Of a DNA stretch of 64,000 nucleotides, positions 1 to 12,200 are shown in pieces. The notes under the pieces are model-generated. The model was not told the DNA's origin. It did not search any database and was given only the letters and a program-made list of their open reading frames with translations. Each line of letters opens with the position of its first letter. Position 1 is the stretch's first letter. Source of the DNA: Parapristionchus giblindavisi (Eukaryota > Nematoda > Chromadorea > Rhabditida > Diplogasteridae); NCBI GenBank assembly GCA_943737045.1, contig CALSFV010000293.1:416977-480976 (forward strand). The letters run 5' to 3'. The translations under genes were made by a program, and so were the position numbers.

Positions 1-166
1 ATTTCGATCAATTTGATCTACCTGAATTTGATTGTGTAATTTGGAGAAGGAAACGAGGAATGTGATCGGCTTGATTAGAAATAGTAGATACAGTAAGGAA
101 ACGACCGTAAGCTTCTTGGATCGCTCCACCCGTATATGAAGAATTCCAACTAAAACAATTGCTTGC

Positions 167-633
167 AATAGTTGTGTTCTTTCAGCTGTAGCGTCATTTT
201 ACACTGTTTTCTCACTAGAGTTGGCATGACATTGCGGGCTCGCAATCTTTAGAAATATTTTAAAGGCAATTGCGTCCCGCAACGCCCGAATTGCCAACTC
301 TGTCTCTCACCATCTCACCCATCCCATCTCACCGATTCGCTTTGGCAACGGTCATCCTTCAAAAAAAACTCATCTATCAGATATATCCCATCCCCGATGT
401 GTTCTATTGAAGGAGTAGAAATTATTATTATTATTATTATAATTTTGACCGTTGCCAAAGCGAATCGGTGAGATGGGATGGGTGAGATGGTGAGAGACAG
501 AGTTGGCAATTCGGGCGTTGCGGGCCGCAATTGCCTTTAAAATATTTCTAAAGATTGCGAGCCCGCAATGTCATGCCAACTCTTGTGAGAAAACAGTGTA
601 AAATGACGCTACAGCTGAAAGAGCACAACTATT
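167..633. repeat. Foldback element, about 470 bp
   Basis: The two sides are reverse complements. The tip aatagttgtg at 167-176 matches cacaactatt at 624-633, and the match continues inward past the TTGGCATGACATTGCGGGC block to GGCAACGGTC. The central spacer, about 353-452, is unpaired and ends in an (ATT)n tract at about 419-441. No coding capacity is visible; open frames in it come from the palindrome. It is probably a non-autonomous DNA transposon. Confidence 0.8.
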
Positions 634-644
634 AGTTAAATGTA

Positions 645-1862
645 CTGTCCGTGTAAAATGTACTTGCACAATTGCCTTGCAACTACTGCTAAAAGCAGAA
701 ATATTCTATCGATCTATTATACTTCCCTTTCCGTCCCTTCCCTCCTCACGCTCTCTCTCTGATCTACGTACTATCTCGCTTGGACTTTCCCACTAACAAT
801 AAACATAGAAATTAATTTTGGCTGTGGCTCTCGTGCCAAATAAAAAAGTTTCATTTATGAGGCCGTTTGCGTAAGAGTCGAACAAGGGTTGGCACAGACC
901 AAAAATTTTAATACCTTCAAAACTTGTGTATAGGGGTTATCGACCCCGCTGATGAAGATGGACATAGTTATTTTGGCCCCAGTGGTCCCGCAACGCCTGG
1001 GACGGATTACGGTAACATCACGTTTTCAAGTCGTTCTCGGTCCATGGTTGAGCTAGAGGTATGAAAATTGGGCTCCTGGGTCAGAATTCGATGGCGATGA
1101 TGGCTGTCTACGTCATTAGTTTTGAAAAGTTTTCAAAAGGTTGATTATTGGAAATTTTGATGGACACGGATGCGGGCATAGCGAGTATGACAGTACGAAC
1201 CGGCGTGACGAGAGCATTCCAATGATGTATGATGAGCCCATACGTACATTGCCATCTCAATATTGCCTCGATATAGTGAGCTGCGAAAGAGGTAAACAAG
1301 AGGACTCTCTCAATTCCGCGCGCTCTCTCGCACTCTCGAGAGAGCGCGGCGAAATGAGAGAGTGTCGAGAGAGCGCGCGGAATAGAGAGACGCAGACAAC
1401 TCCTCGTGATTTTGCAGCTCACTATATCGAGGCAATATTGAGATGGCAATGTACGTATGGGCGCATAATACATCATTGGAATGCTCTCGTCACGCCGGTT
1501 CGAACGGTGGTACTCGTCAGGGGCGCAAACTTCTCCATCAAAAGTTGCACTATACGAGCTTTTTGTAAAAATTTCGAAACAAATGAAGTAGACAGCCGTC
1601 ATTGCCATTGAATTCTGACCCAGGAGCCCAATTTTCATACCTCTAGCTCAACCATGGACCGAGAACGACTTGAAAACGTGATGTTACCGTAATCCCGCCC
1701 AGGCGTTGCGGGACCACTGGAGCCAAAATGACTATGCACATCTTCATCAGCGAGGTCGATAACCCCTATACACAAGTTTTGAGGGCATTAAAATTTTTGG
1801 CCTGTGCCAACCCTCTCCCAGATTTGCCCGACTCTTACACGAACGGCCTCTTATACGGTCAA
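645..1862 (+). mobile_element. Inverted-repeat MITE (family A), split by a foldback
   Basis: The left end CTGTCCGTGTAAAATGTACT and the right end TTATACGGTCAA are the terminal inverted repeats of a family seen again at 11455, 36543 and 37162. TA dinucleotides flank it at 643-644 and 1863-1864, which fits Tc1/mariner-type target duplication. The body (CTCTCTGATCTACG, CAATAAACATAG, CTCTCGTGCCAAATAAA) is about 210 bp. The rest of the span is the foldback inserted near the right end. Confidence 0.75.
856..1850. repeat. Foldback element nested in MITE A
   Basis: About 1 kb, palindromic almost throughout. GAGGCCGTTTGCGTAAGAG on the left pairs with its complement ending at about 1850, and later blocks (GGTTATCGACC, CCATGGTTGAGCTAGAGG) recur inverted on the right. 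The centre, about 1318-1400, is a GAGAGAGCGC-rich hairpin. Both strands carry long open frames (1108-1638 and 1141-1611) that mirror each other, so I do not treat them as genes. Confidence 0.8.
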
Positions 1863-1936
1863 TAACACAATGGTGCTAAATATAACACACCACAGGTCCC
1901 TGTGTTACAGCTGGAGTGGCGTTTCAACACAGTTTA

Positions 1937-2031
1937 TTGATCGTATAAAATATTTTTAGTACGAGAGTAGCCAACCACTGCCACAATGAATTTCAATGTT
2001 TAGAGAGAATGTCCAAGTGAGATAGCACGTA

Positions 2032-2112
<81 letters not shown>

Positions 2113-2162
2113 AAGGAAATGGGGGTTGATCGATAACACTTCTGCGTACATTTTATACAGAC
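1937..2162 (-). mobile_element. MITE A copy with expanded (GA)n tract
   Basis: The left end TTGATCGTATAAAATA and the right end TACATTTTATACAGAC are degenerate family A terminal repeats, flanked by TA on both sides. Compared with other copies it is inverted, and its CT-rich body has become a (GA)n microsatellite at 2033-2109. Confidence 0.7.
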
Positions 2163-2573
2163 TATATCTGTGTGTAGTTCACTCACTCTTATCTATTCGA
2201 ATAATCTCGACAAGACTGTTGTTTGCACCCATCGTACCAATACATTTAAGCCTCTTATTCGTAGCTCATAGGTATTGTATGCCCTTTCATGCAAATCGTA
2301 GCCTTCTTTCTCACCTTCTGACTATTTTTCAAACATTTGATTATGATTTTTAAAAATTCAAAATTTATTAAAAATATTTTAAAGAAAATTGTATTGATAA
2401 TACTGTGAGAGATCAAAAATCGAGCCATACCTATGATCATACGCTTGACCTCCTCCATTCTGTTGTACTTGAATACGAAGACTTTCTTGATCCTTTACAT
2501 CGTTCACTTGCAGGTTAAAATACAGATATAACTACAACAAAAGAAATACTTATTAAATTCACAACTACATTAA

Positions 2574-2680
2574 ATTGAGAGTGACCTCTCTCAATGGCCT
2601 CTTCATTGCGAAAACTATTTGTCTGTTCTATAACAACGAGTGCATAGACCATTGAAGAGACCATTGACAAAGATTTCAGC
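2574..2680. repeat. Hairpin MITE (family B)
   Basis: GTGACCTCTCTCAATGGCCT pairs loosely with AGACCATTGAAGAGACCATT. This is a diverged copy of a roughly 110-bp hairpin found in introns at 16132, 17091, 24503 and 50789. Confidence 0.6.
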
Positions 2681-2814
2681 CTTTTTAAATACAATATTAT
2701 TTTTCTGCTGAATGAATCATTAAACTAAAAACAATAAAAATGTGCTTACATCATCGGAAAAGTCGAATGTGTTATTTATATTAAGAGGCATGCTCCGTAA
2801 GACTCGATCATACT

Positions 2815-4280
2815 GACCACCCCCCGGACGCGAGCGCTAGCAATGAGAACTGGGGGTCGATACTAGGGTGTTAGGAGTGTCACCGGCCCTTATTGCACAA
2901 AACAACAGAAATTTCCTGTTTGTGCTCTCAGGCTATAAGAAAAATTAATTTAAGTGCAAAAACGTTTAAAAATCATAATTTCTCAAATTGTTGAGATAAA
3001 TTCCAAATATCATTTGCGATGCGTCTAGGGTGCACAGACCTTGCTAATTCACTATAAGCATCGTATGTGCGTTGATTCCTAAACTCTTTTTTGAATCAAA
3101 ATTTTGGTTTTTTCGGACAAATCATCCCTTGTTGTAGTTTGCTCCAGAGTTTTTCGACCAGTTATTGTAGCCTAAGCAATTCTGCATCGATTTCACTTAA
3201 AACTGGGTTCTTCACGATAGACCCAGTTCTCGAATTTTTCGATAGAAGTTCCGTCATCGATGGTTTTCCCGAACAAATGCTGTATTTTCCAAACGATTGG
3301 TGCGGAATTGTGGTCTGCTCAAAGTTAAGAGGTGAGTCGAGTAAAATGACACAAGTAGCCCATCACTTGGATCAATTTGAAAATTTCGATTTTCATGACC
3401 ATGATGGTCCGAAAATTTCAAAATTTTTCAACTTTGAAATGTTTTCATTTATGTGGCTTGTTGTGAAGTACTAATGATGTGAATAATATTCAGCCAATAC
3501 TCAATGGCTGATCTCTCCTTTCAACCATTTTTTTCGAAAATTTTCATTCTGATTGCGTACGAAAAATCAGAATTGCGTTTGAATCGGTTTCCAACTTGCT
3601 TTCTGTAACATTCTGTCATAGTACTTTGCAATGTACATAATCAATATGAAAATAGTTAATTTTCAAAAATTCAAAATATTTAATTTGAGTGCCTACTTTC
3701 ACGGCAAATTTCTGAAATATTGCAGTTTTTCGACTCGAATGCTGCGACAATGAGCAAATGACAATGACAATGTGAAGTTTCATGATGAGTAAACATAGTA
3801 AAACTGAAATCCCGGCATTCGGCTCACTTTTGAAAAATGGATTTCCATGACCCCGGGTCATGGCGAAAAAAATGAATTTGAAGAACCCAATTTAAAGTGA
3901 AATCGATGCAGAATTGCTTAGGCTACAATACCTAGTCGAAAAACTCTGGAGCAAACTACAACAAGGGATGATTTGTCCGAAAAAAAACAAAATTTTGATT
4001 CAAAAAAGAGGTTTAGGAATCAACGCACATACGATGCTCATAGTGAATTAGCAAGGTCTGTGCACCCTAGACGCATCGCAAATGATATTTGGAATTTATC
4101 TCAACAATTTGAGAAATTATGATTTTTAAACGTTTTTGCACTTAAATTAATTTTTCTTATAGCCTGAGAGCACAAACAGGAAATTTCTGTTGTTTTGTGC
4201 AATAAGGGCCGGTGACACTCCTAACACCCTAGTATCGACCCCCAGTTCTCATTGCTAGCGCTCGCGTCCGGGGGGTGGTC
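2815..4280. repeat. Foldback element, 1.47 kb
   Basis: The tip GACCACCCCCCGGACGCGAG at 2815 is mirrored by its complement ending at 4280. The arms match through GGTGACACTCCTAACACC and CTAGACGCATCGCAAATG to a centre near 3548. Frames at 3091-3474 and 3616-3861 are by-products of the arms. No transposase is visible. Confidence 0.85.
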
Positions 4281-6224
4281 GAGTCTTAACGGCCATCTCT
4301 CTTAAACTGATCATAATCAATAATAAATGAGTTATCATAGTTACGCCACCCTCGAGACATAATAGACAGGGATCCACCTTTTTCGATGGTACGGGGACCT
4401 ATAAAGAGCGGTCTACATTTTTCCAAAACTTAAAGTGTAATAGGTAAAGAAAGGTACAACCAGTTATTAAGGCACACGAAGTCCTTAAAGTGTACTTATC
4501 ATTAACGCTTGAAGTAGATTTCTAAGTCTACTTCAAGCGTATACTGTAATGCATATATCCAAATGTTCTCTTACATGAGGTAAACTTGAAGTAAACAAGT
4601 CAGTATTATTGTCCGTATAAAATGTACTTGCATAAGAAAATGACAAACTGCATGTAAATACCGAAACAACGGGCGCCTGCCCTCTCGCGTAACTCTCGAT
4701 AACCTCTCCACTTCCGCACACCTAACCCGCCTGACCTTCGCCTCGCTCATTTGTTATTTAAAAGAGATCATTAACGATTCAAAATCGCACTTATCGACGT
4801 CCTATCGATGGTGAAACTAAATGGATCAGCTAGCCATGAATGATCTTTGAAGAGTGTACATATGGGGCTGGCCACAGTGATGAACGATGACTTAGGATTA
4901 TCGGATTTGCTGAAAAATAAACAACAAATTGTTATGAATGCATACATTTTTTTCGATTTTGCGAGCGTCACTATAGGGATAGAAAAAGCGGTTTAGGTAG
5001 CCAAAGTGGTAAGTCAGCAAATGAACATTCAAAATGATTTGAACACTTTGGGAGGCCCAATAGTGAATTACGCAAAAGACACACAGTTTACTTGAATATG
5101 TAATATAACGAGAGAAAAAACTAACGTGAGTCTCATAACTTGATCTGGAATTGCATCATATCCATTATTTCCAATTGTGAGCCCTGATTTCTGAATATTG
5201 TGAATAATAATCTGACGAAAGCATCCACAATATTTATAATACTTTGTTCAATGGGAATTCGTTTGTCAAATGAATATTTGCGAAAGGAGAAAAATTAATT
5301 CCAAATCTTGGATTCAAGAACGAAAAAAACAAACTCAAGGGTCTCCATCATTAACAGCAAACAACAACAGAAAACAGAAACAGAACTGTAAGTCCGAAGA
5401 AAATCCTAACTATAAGCCTCCGGACAGAATAGGCCTTGTTTTTCCATCTGCCTAGCATTGAGCCTTGAATAACGGGATGTATCATTGCCTTTTACCTTTT
5501 ATAGGGAATACGGTAATTGATTTACATGGGAATAGGGAGGTGTCTAACATTTGTATTTGTATTTGGTAAGTGAGTGCTTCTCACGGAAAGAGCCAAACTG
5601 GTTCACCAGACTATCGCCACTTCCATACATCTCTAATCTCGGTACATACTTAGAAAGAATTGTTTGGATAACAACGTGTTTTCGCTATTCCAACTAAGCA
5701 ACACAGTATTTTTTTATTATATATTTTTTATTCTTATAATGCCATTTCTAGATTTCTTGAGCATTTTTAAATAATAAAATTGCTTTATGTGGTGACAGTG
5801 GCGGAAAACAGATACAAATGGGGTGAAATACAGCATTAGTTGAAATTTTTTTGGAAATATTTTCTTGGCGAAATGACTTTTTATTCGTTGTGAATTATTC
5901 TATTCAATGAACAAGTCGTTAGAAAAATAATTTGTATTCAATATCCCGTACTTCACGAAGGCCATAATTTTTGTACTGTTTTTTCGCAATGAGTCAAGCC
6001 AGTATTGTATATATCATCAACCAGAAAATTGACTTTTCGCGTATTTTTGATGTGGCAAGCGCTTTATAAATCGTGTTTCACTTATTATATTTAAGAAATT
6101 ACCAAATTAGATTGATTTTTTCATCATGAAGTATTCACTAAAGTTTGTCTTACATTTTATAGTTGTGTAATTTATCTCAGTTATTCTTGATTTCAATCAA
6201 TTTGACAATTACAATGTATTCAAG
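4281..6224. other. Intergenic DNA upstream of gene A
   Basis: No exon is recognised. The stretch holds a small hairpin at 4508-4541 (GCTTGAAGTAGA and its complement) and the left end of an inverted-repeat element at about 4609 (TTGTCCGTATAAAATGTACT). At 5385-5490 there is a block (TCCGAAGAAAAT, CTTGAATAACGGGAT) that recurs diverged at 62195-62310. The last 200 bases resemble the DNA just upstream of gene D (TTCACTTATTAT, AAATTAGATTGATT) and may include the promoter. Confidence 0.45.
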
Positions 6225-9200
6225 ATGGAATCCAACTCATCTCTTCGCTATAATCTCCATTGGGACAGAGATTTTGCATTGGATATTTCGATGACGTTAG
6301 TTATCCATACTTAAAGAAAATTGTCTACAGCGTTTCAATTTTTTTAAATATTTTTTTCTACTTTAATCAATATGTAATTATTATATAAGTCAAAACGGTG
6401 AATCGTAATAATAATAATAATAATAATAATAATATTCGTTTTGTGCATTGGAAGAAAACAGATACAAAATGGAATGAAAAACAGTTGTGCATTTCATACT
6501 ACATCTATGCATGCTATATCACAACGGTGGCAAAATAAGACATCATATTGTATGTTGTATGTCTACAGCATACAGTATGATATGAATTGTATGTCTTGAA
6601 AGAAAAAAAGTCATACGGTATTCGCGATACCGTATGGCTTTGATTGGTTTTGCCCAGTAAGATTTATTTTCTACTGTTATCGTTGTTTTGCTTCTTTTAC
6701 TTTTATCGCTCTTTTATTTCTAATCGGTAACCGCTGTGTTATCGAGATCTGTGGTATGTAGCCTTTAGGGAACGTCTCAGACAGCATATTTTATTATTAT
6801 ATTTCTTTGGATTGGATTTTTTATTAAAATTGTAAATTGCAGTGTTTCACGGCTTTACATAGGGTGATAGTGCGGAATTGTAGGTACATATATTGTCCAA
6901 AACTTTTAACCTCATTGCAAAGTCACGACCGGATTTTTTTTATTTATTTTTGATTTTTTTACACTGTATATTTTAGATACCAATCAATAATTCCATTCGT
7001 GTCTCTTCTTACCATTCATCCTTTGGTATTCTACATTCTGTACAAAGACAGCAGTTTGTACAAGACGAATATCAAATGGGGATATATCGTAAATCAGGTA
7101 GTAATTATTAATATTATTATTTTCTATGCATTATTATTTATTCATTGATGCGGTGTTCAAAAATCAAAGTAAAGGAAACAAAATATTTTCGAGTTTTTCT
7201 CTTCATAGTTTGAAATTATGAGAGATGCATTTCACAGCCTACTGTACAAAATGCTAAAAATTGAAATCTTTCCTTTCGTATATTTTGAAAATTCTACTAT
7301 TATTCAGATATTTCTACTGGTATTCGAGTTCACATTTTGCTACCTATGCCGTCCACATCTCCTCGCTCCATACGCTGCAGTCTATTTCGAAGGCCCTCTG
7401 TTCAAATCAGGAATGAACAAGCGATTGAAGCTTGTTAGTTCTTATTATTAGAATAAAACTTGTTAAAAACAATAAGTCTACCACAGAGTTAAATATTATA
7501 TATTCAACTCATTTGACCATCTTTCCTACTTTTTGCCCATTGTACAGTACAGCCCGATCTCCTTTTATACATCTCTACGGCGCGCTGCGGCGCTCATTAT
7601 TTATTTCTGTGGGTACTGAATATTTTTCGATTCTTAAAGTCTTAATCATGAGTTTCCGTTATGAAGAGTTGTTTTAATGACTAAAGAAACTGAAACAAAT
7701 TTTGTATTAATGAGAAAAAACAATTAAAAGGCAAATCACACTGGTCCGAAAATGATGGGTAATAATTTTCTGGAACGGTATATACTGTATTATTCAGTAT
7801 CGATCGCACGATCGCCGTAAGATATTTTTGAAAATTTACAGTACCCATCATTTTCGGACTAGCGTGATTTGCCTTTTAAAGGCCTTTTAAAGGCCCGCGA
7901 ATGTTCAAATCATTTGCATATCGCTCATGCAAGTGTCAAGTGAGATACAAGAAGATAGAATGTCCTCTCATCAGTCACTTACAAGGGAGCTCTGTGGTCT
8001 TGTCTTGGCCATATGAGAAGGCACTATCATGACTAGATTAAGTTCTCGATGGTGATAACGAATCTCTTTTTAGGGCTGCCTAGACGACCTGAGTTTCGAG
8101 AAAATCGATCTTGAAATTCCGATGGTCAATTCGAAAATTTTCGGGGGATAGTACACAAACATTTCCTATGAGTTGGTGAACTCATCTATCAACCTCCTAA
8201 GCAACGACCTATGTAGTGTAGTGGATAAGGTGTCCGCGTTAGATTTTGACTGTCACTGGTTCGATCCTTCTTGCAGAACTTTTCTTTTGCTGATTTTCTT
8301 TATGTCGAGATGAAACATCAAAAAACGTTTTTTTTAAACATCAAGAAAAACATCAAAAACATCGAGATCAAAGTTCATTCTTTGTGTGTGTGTGCGTGCG
8401 CGATCTTTAACAACAAAATGATCTAAAGAAAAGCGATTCTTACATCTTGGACACACTATCTTTCCTATCTTTCTATCTTCTTCTTTCTTCCCTATCTTTC
8501 TATCTTTCTATCTTTCTGTCTTCACAGTTTCTTCACGAAAATATTCGAGTCCACCTTTAATTGTTTTTTTCTCATTATTAAAGATTTTGTTTTAGTTTCC
8601 TTAGTCATTAAAACAACTTTTCATAACAGAAACTCATGATTAAGAGTTTGAAAATCGAAAACTATTCAGTACCCACAGAAATTAATGATGAGCGCAAACG
8701 AGCGCCGCAGCGCGCCGCACTCATGTACAAAAGGAGATCGGGCTGTACTGTATTCTAACTTGGTCTAACAGCGCGGTTTTCGAACGCTTGTGAATCATGA
8801 ATTAGAATACTTGGGAAAATTGAATCCAGGGAGAAAATTGGAAAAAAATCGTCACCAAACGAAAACTATAGTAGAAACGAATGAAATGTCAAATAAACTA
8901 CAAAACAATTTAGTTTGTAAATATTTTTCAACCACCGCTGAATAACGTGTCAGACTCTGTCAGCAACTGAAATAAGTAACAATATCTGTTTCTGCTGGTC
9001 CTCAATTCATGCAAATTGCGAGGCACCATCGTTCGGAATGGAAAAATTTCATGGCAACCCAGCAACGAAACACTCATTAGCTGATAAAGTTGTTCAATGT
9101 CAAATGTCAAAAATCTGTTACAGGCCGTATTGTCTTTGACTCTGACGTCATGCATCTCCTCCTTCATCTTTCTCCTTCTTCGATTACATGCTATGGTGCT

Positions 9201-12200
9201 CGCTTCGAACATCACTGATACTCCATTCAAATTGCGAAACAGGTTTATTTATGTTATGTTAAAATCTTTGAAAAGTTTTTTGTTATTGTAAAAGTAGTTG
9301 GAAAATCAGCATAGCTTCGTAATTTCGTTGTAAGAGTTTGTCACTAACGAAGCTATGCTGCTTTCAACTACTTTTACAGTCACAAAATTAACACTACTTT
9401 CCACTTTTCCATCTACGTTTCCAAGATTTTAACAACACATCGTACAGATCCTACCAATAGAAAAAGTGTATTAAAAAATTACTTTTGAAACATTAAATTA
9501 TTAAATATAATGCAAAAAGCGTTGAATTAAGCCAAAACAGGTGCAGAGTACACAAAAACTGTTGTTTAAAGCGACACCCCAAGCTAATTTACCCTCAGCA
9601 TTGGAAACACTCTCTCGTAGACAAAGAAAGCGAGAGAGCATTGCCAGAGCGGAGAGATTCAAATTAGCTTGGGGTGTGGCTTTAACGCTTTTCCTCTGTG
9701 CGCAATACATAACAAAAGCTTTTTCAGATCACACTTCATCATAATGTCCTTTGTGATCTCGGTCACAACCTTCTTCGCGTTAATTATCGCTTATCTCGCG
9801 AAAGGCGGCGACGACGCCGATTTCATCACAAGTGTTCGTTTTATTCAGGAACATTCTATAACTTTTCACGCAAAATAAATAAAATCAACTTGAAAATTTG
9901 CTTAAAGCTGTTCACTTACAGCCAGAAAGAATTGCAGAATCAAGAATTCTCAACATTGGATTTATAATTAGTCATAAACTTCAGCTTCAAATTGCGAAAG
10001 AAATACAAATTAAATTAAATTAAATATTAAGAAATAAAATCTGTTTTCCCGTTACATAAAATAAGGTACATTTGCTTACTTTTTTGAAAAGATCGAAAAG
10101 TCTGTATATAAAGGTTGGCCAAACTCGCTATGCATCTCGGACAAATTAGTTTGACCCGTTTTATATTAGGTTGTGCCATAAGTCTTTTTGAATTTGATAG
10201 TGTTGTGTTTGCACTTTTGTTTCTCGCTTCGTTTTGAACGGAGCTCTCTGCACTGGTGCATATCACTAACTAGTGTCCCCCTCTACATAACCCATATCAC
10301 GTTCGATTCAGACCCCCTTCTAAATATGAGTATGCCTCGCCCGTTTGTCCAAAATAAAAATCTAGTTCTGAAGTACAATTTGTTCCCCGCTCTCTCTCGC
10401 TTGAATTTTACAAAAATCAATCAACAACTAGGTTATGTGTATCCCTCATATGTGCCCTCCAACCCTACGCTGGCCAATCGCTCACGTAAATTTAAAATCA
10501 GAATTTATAGTGTAGAATAGAGGAATGGCCACTTCGGAATTTTGAATTGCACAACTCGTCTTAAAGGAGGGCGAGACATTTGATACCACCCATTAAATGT
10601 TGGCCACACTAGTATCATCCATGCACACTATTTCGCTAGAATTAAGGAATTTTGAAAAAGTCAAAAAGTTGTTTAGACGAAAAGTGGTCATTTGGCAGGA
10701 ATTTGAATAAAATCGCGGATTGAGACCGCTATCTCTTATATTTTTCTAAAACAAAAAGCGCCTGAGTTGACAATCTGGTCACTTGGTTGAAGAGATGGAT
10801 CATTCTCAATAACAGTGCGCATTATAGCCATTGAATTTGGAAACGAGATAAACCAGAATCGATCACTAAACCTGAAAACATCTGGAAATTTAGATACCCT
10901 TGTTTAAAAGAAGTGTGAAATTTGTCAATGTATTGCATCCGTGTAGTTGAGGTCACTGATATAATCGGGGACCTCAATTGTAAATAAATACAAGATTTGA
11001 AGTCATAGCTCATATCGCCGCGTCCACAGCACAGTCAAATGTTTCTTCTTCACGGCTCCGCTCGTACTGTCTCAGTAAAACACGTTATATTAAGACAGCC
11101 AAATTTTTCAGGCGCATACTACCTGTGGTTCCTTACTCTCCGGACCTTACTCCCTCTGATCGGTACTTTAGTTAAGGCGTCTAACTTGCTTTAGTAAATG
11201 AAAAGTTTAATAACTAAGAAGATATCGAAACGTGGGTGGCCTCACAGTTTGTACAATAACCCAGGTCCTTCTAAAAGTAGTGAGCCCATGTTGTGGCTGG
11301 ATCATAGCAAGGAGTCATGGACCATAACATCGAATAAATTCATCCTCAATGTAGTCGTTAAACTGAGATAATTCAATTTGAAGTTGTACCGCCAAATTCA
11401 AAAAGACTTATGGCACAACCTAATATTAATAATTGCAATAATAAATATTGATTATTGTCCGTATAAAATGTACTTGCATAATTGCATTGCTACTGCTGCT
11501 AAACAGAGGAAGAACTATCGATTAACTCCCCACTCTTTCCTCCTTTCCTTCCTCACTCTCTCTGATCTACAGTAGCGGTAAAAGTATTCGGCAAAAACTT
11601 TGCAATGCCATAACTTTTGACTCAGATGAGCAATCAGGCTCATGTTTTGGCAGGATACTATAGTACTAGTGTGCTTCATATCCAACTCCCGTTGTCATGA
11701 TTCGTCGTCTTATTATTGTGTGGTGATCCTGGAACCTCTCTATACTTAGTCAGCAGTGATTATTTCCTCAGCGGAATTTATCCGATACTTGTTGTTAACA
11801 GTGTATGAACAACATTTACTTGTGAGTAGAATCCGCTATGCAATCCATTCGAGCTAATTCATTCCTATGAGAAAATCGAAATTTCCGACACCCCTGAAAT
11901 AGGGCGAAAATGTCATAACTCTGTGTTCAGTGAAGCTGCAGGCTCCAAACTTGGCAGAGATAATAGTCCATGAGTGATACAAAGCCTGGCCGAGTATGAG
12001 CCCGATGGGGGGGTGACAGTTCAGCAACCGACATTTCGGCAACCGACATTTCAGCAACCGCATTTCAGCAACCGACATTTCGGCAACGGGGCATAACTCG
12101 GTTCATAGGGGTCATAGAAACTTGGGATGGGTATCATTGTGATCACCATCAGTAACACTACCGTAACCTACCGTAACCCAGTTCGGTGGGTCAGATCAAG

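Larger units (their letters stand above)
7543..8752. repeat. Foldback with TACAGTACAGCCCG tips
   Basis: Lies in intron 3 of gene A. TACAGTACAGCCCGATCTCC at 7543 is mirrored at 8752, with TA at both ends. The arms run through AAGTCTTAATCATGAGTTTC to TCATTATTAAAG. The interior contains two further elements, so the outer arms are only about 190 bp each. A relative with the same tips lies at 30920-31838, and a solo right end is seen near 20885-20930. Confidence 0.8.

Noticed and set aside
1108..1638. Two overlapping 156-176 codon frames on opposite strands
   Set aside because: They lie in a palindromic foldback and mirror each other; no family motif.
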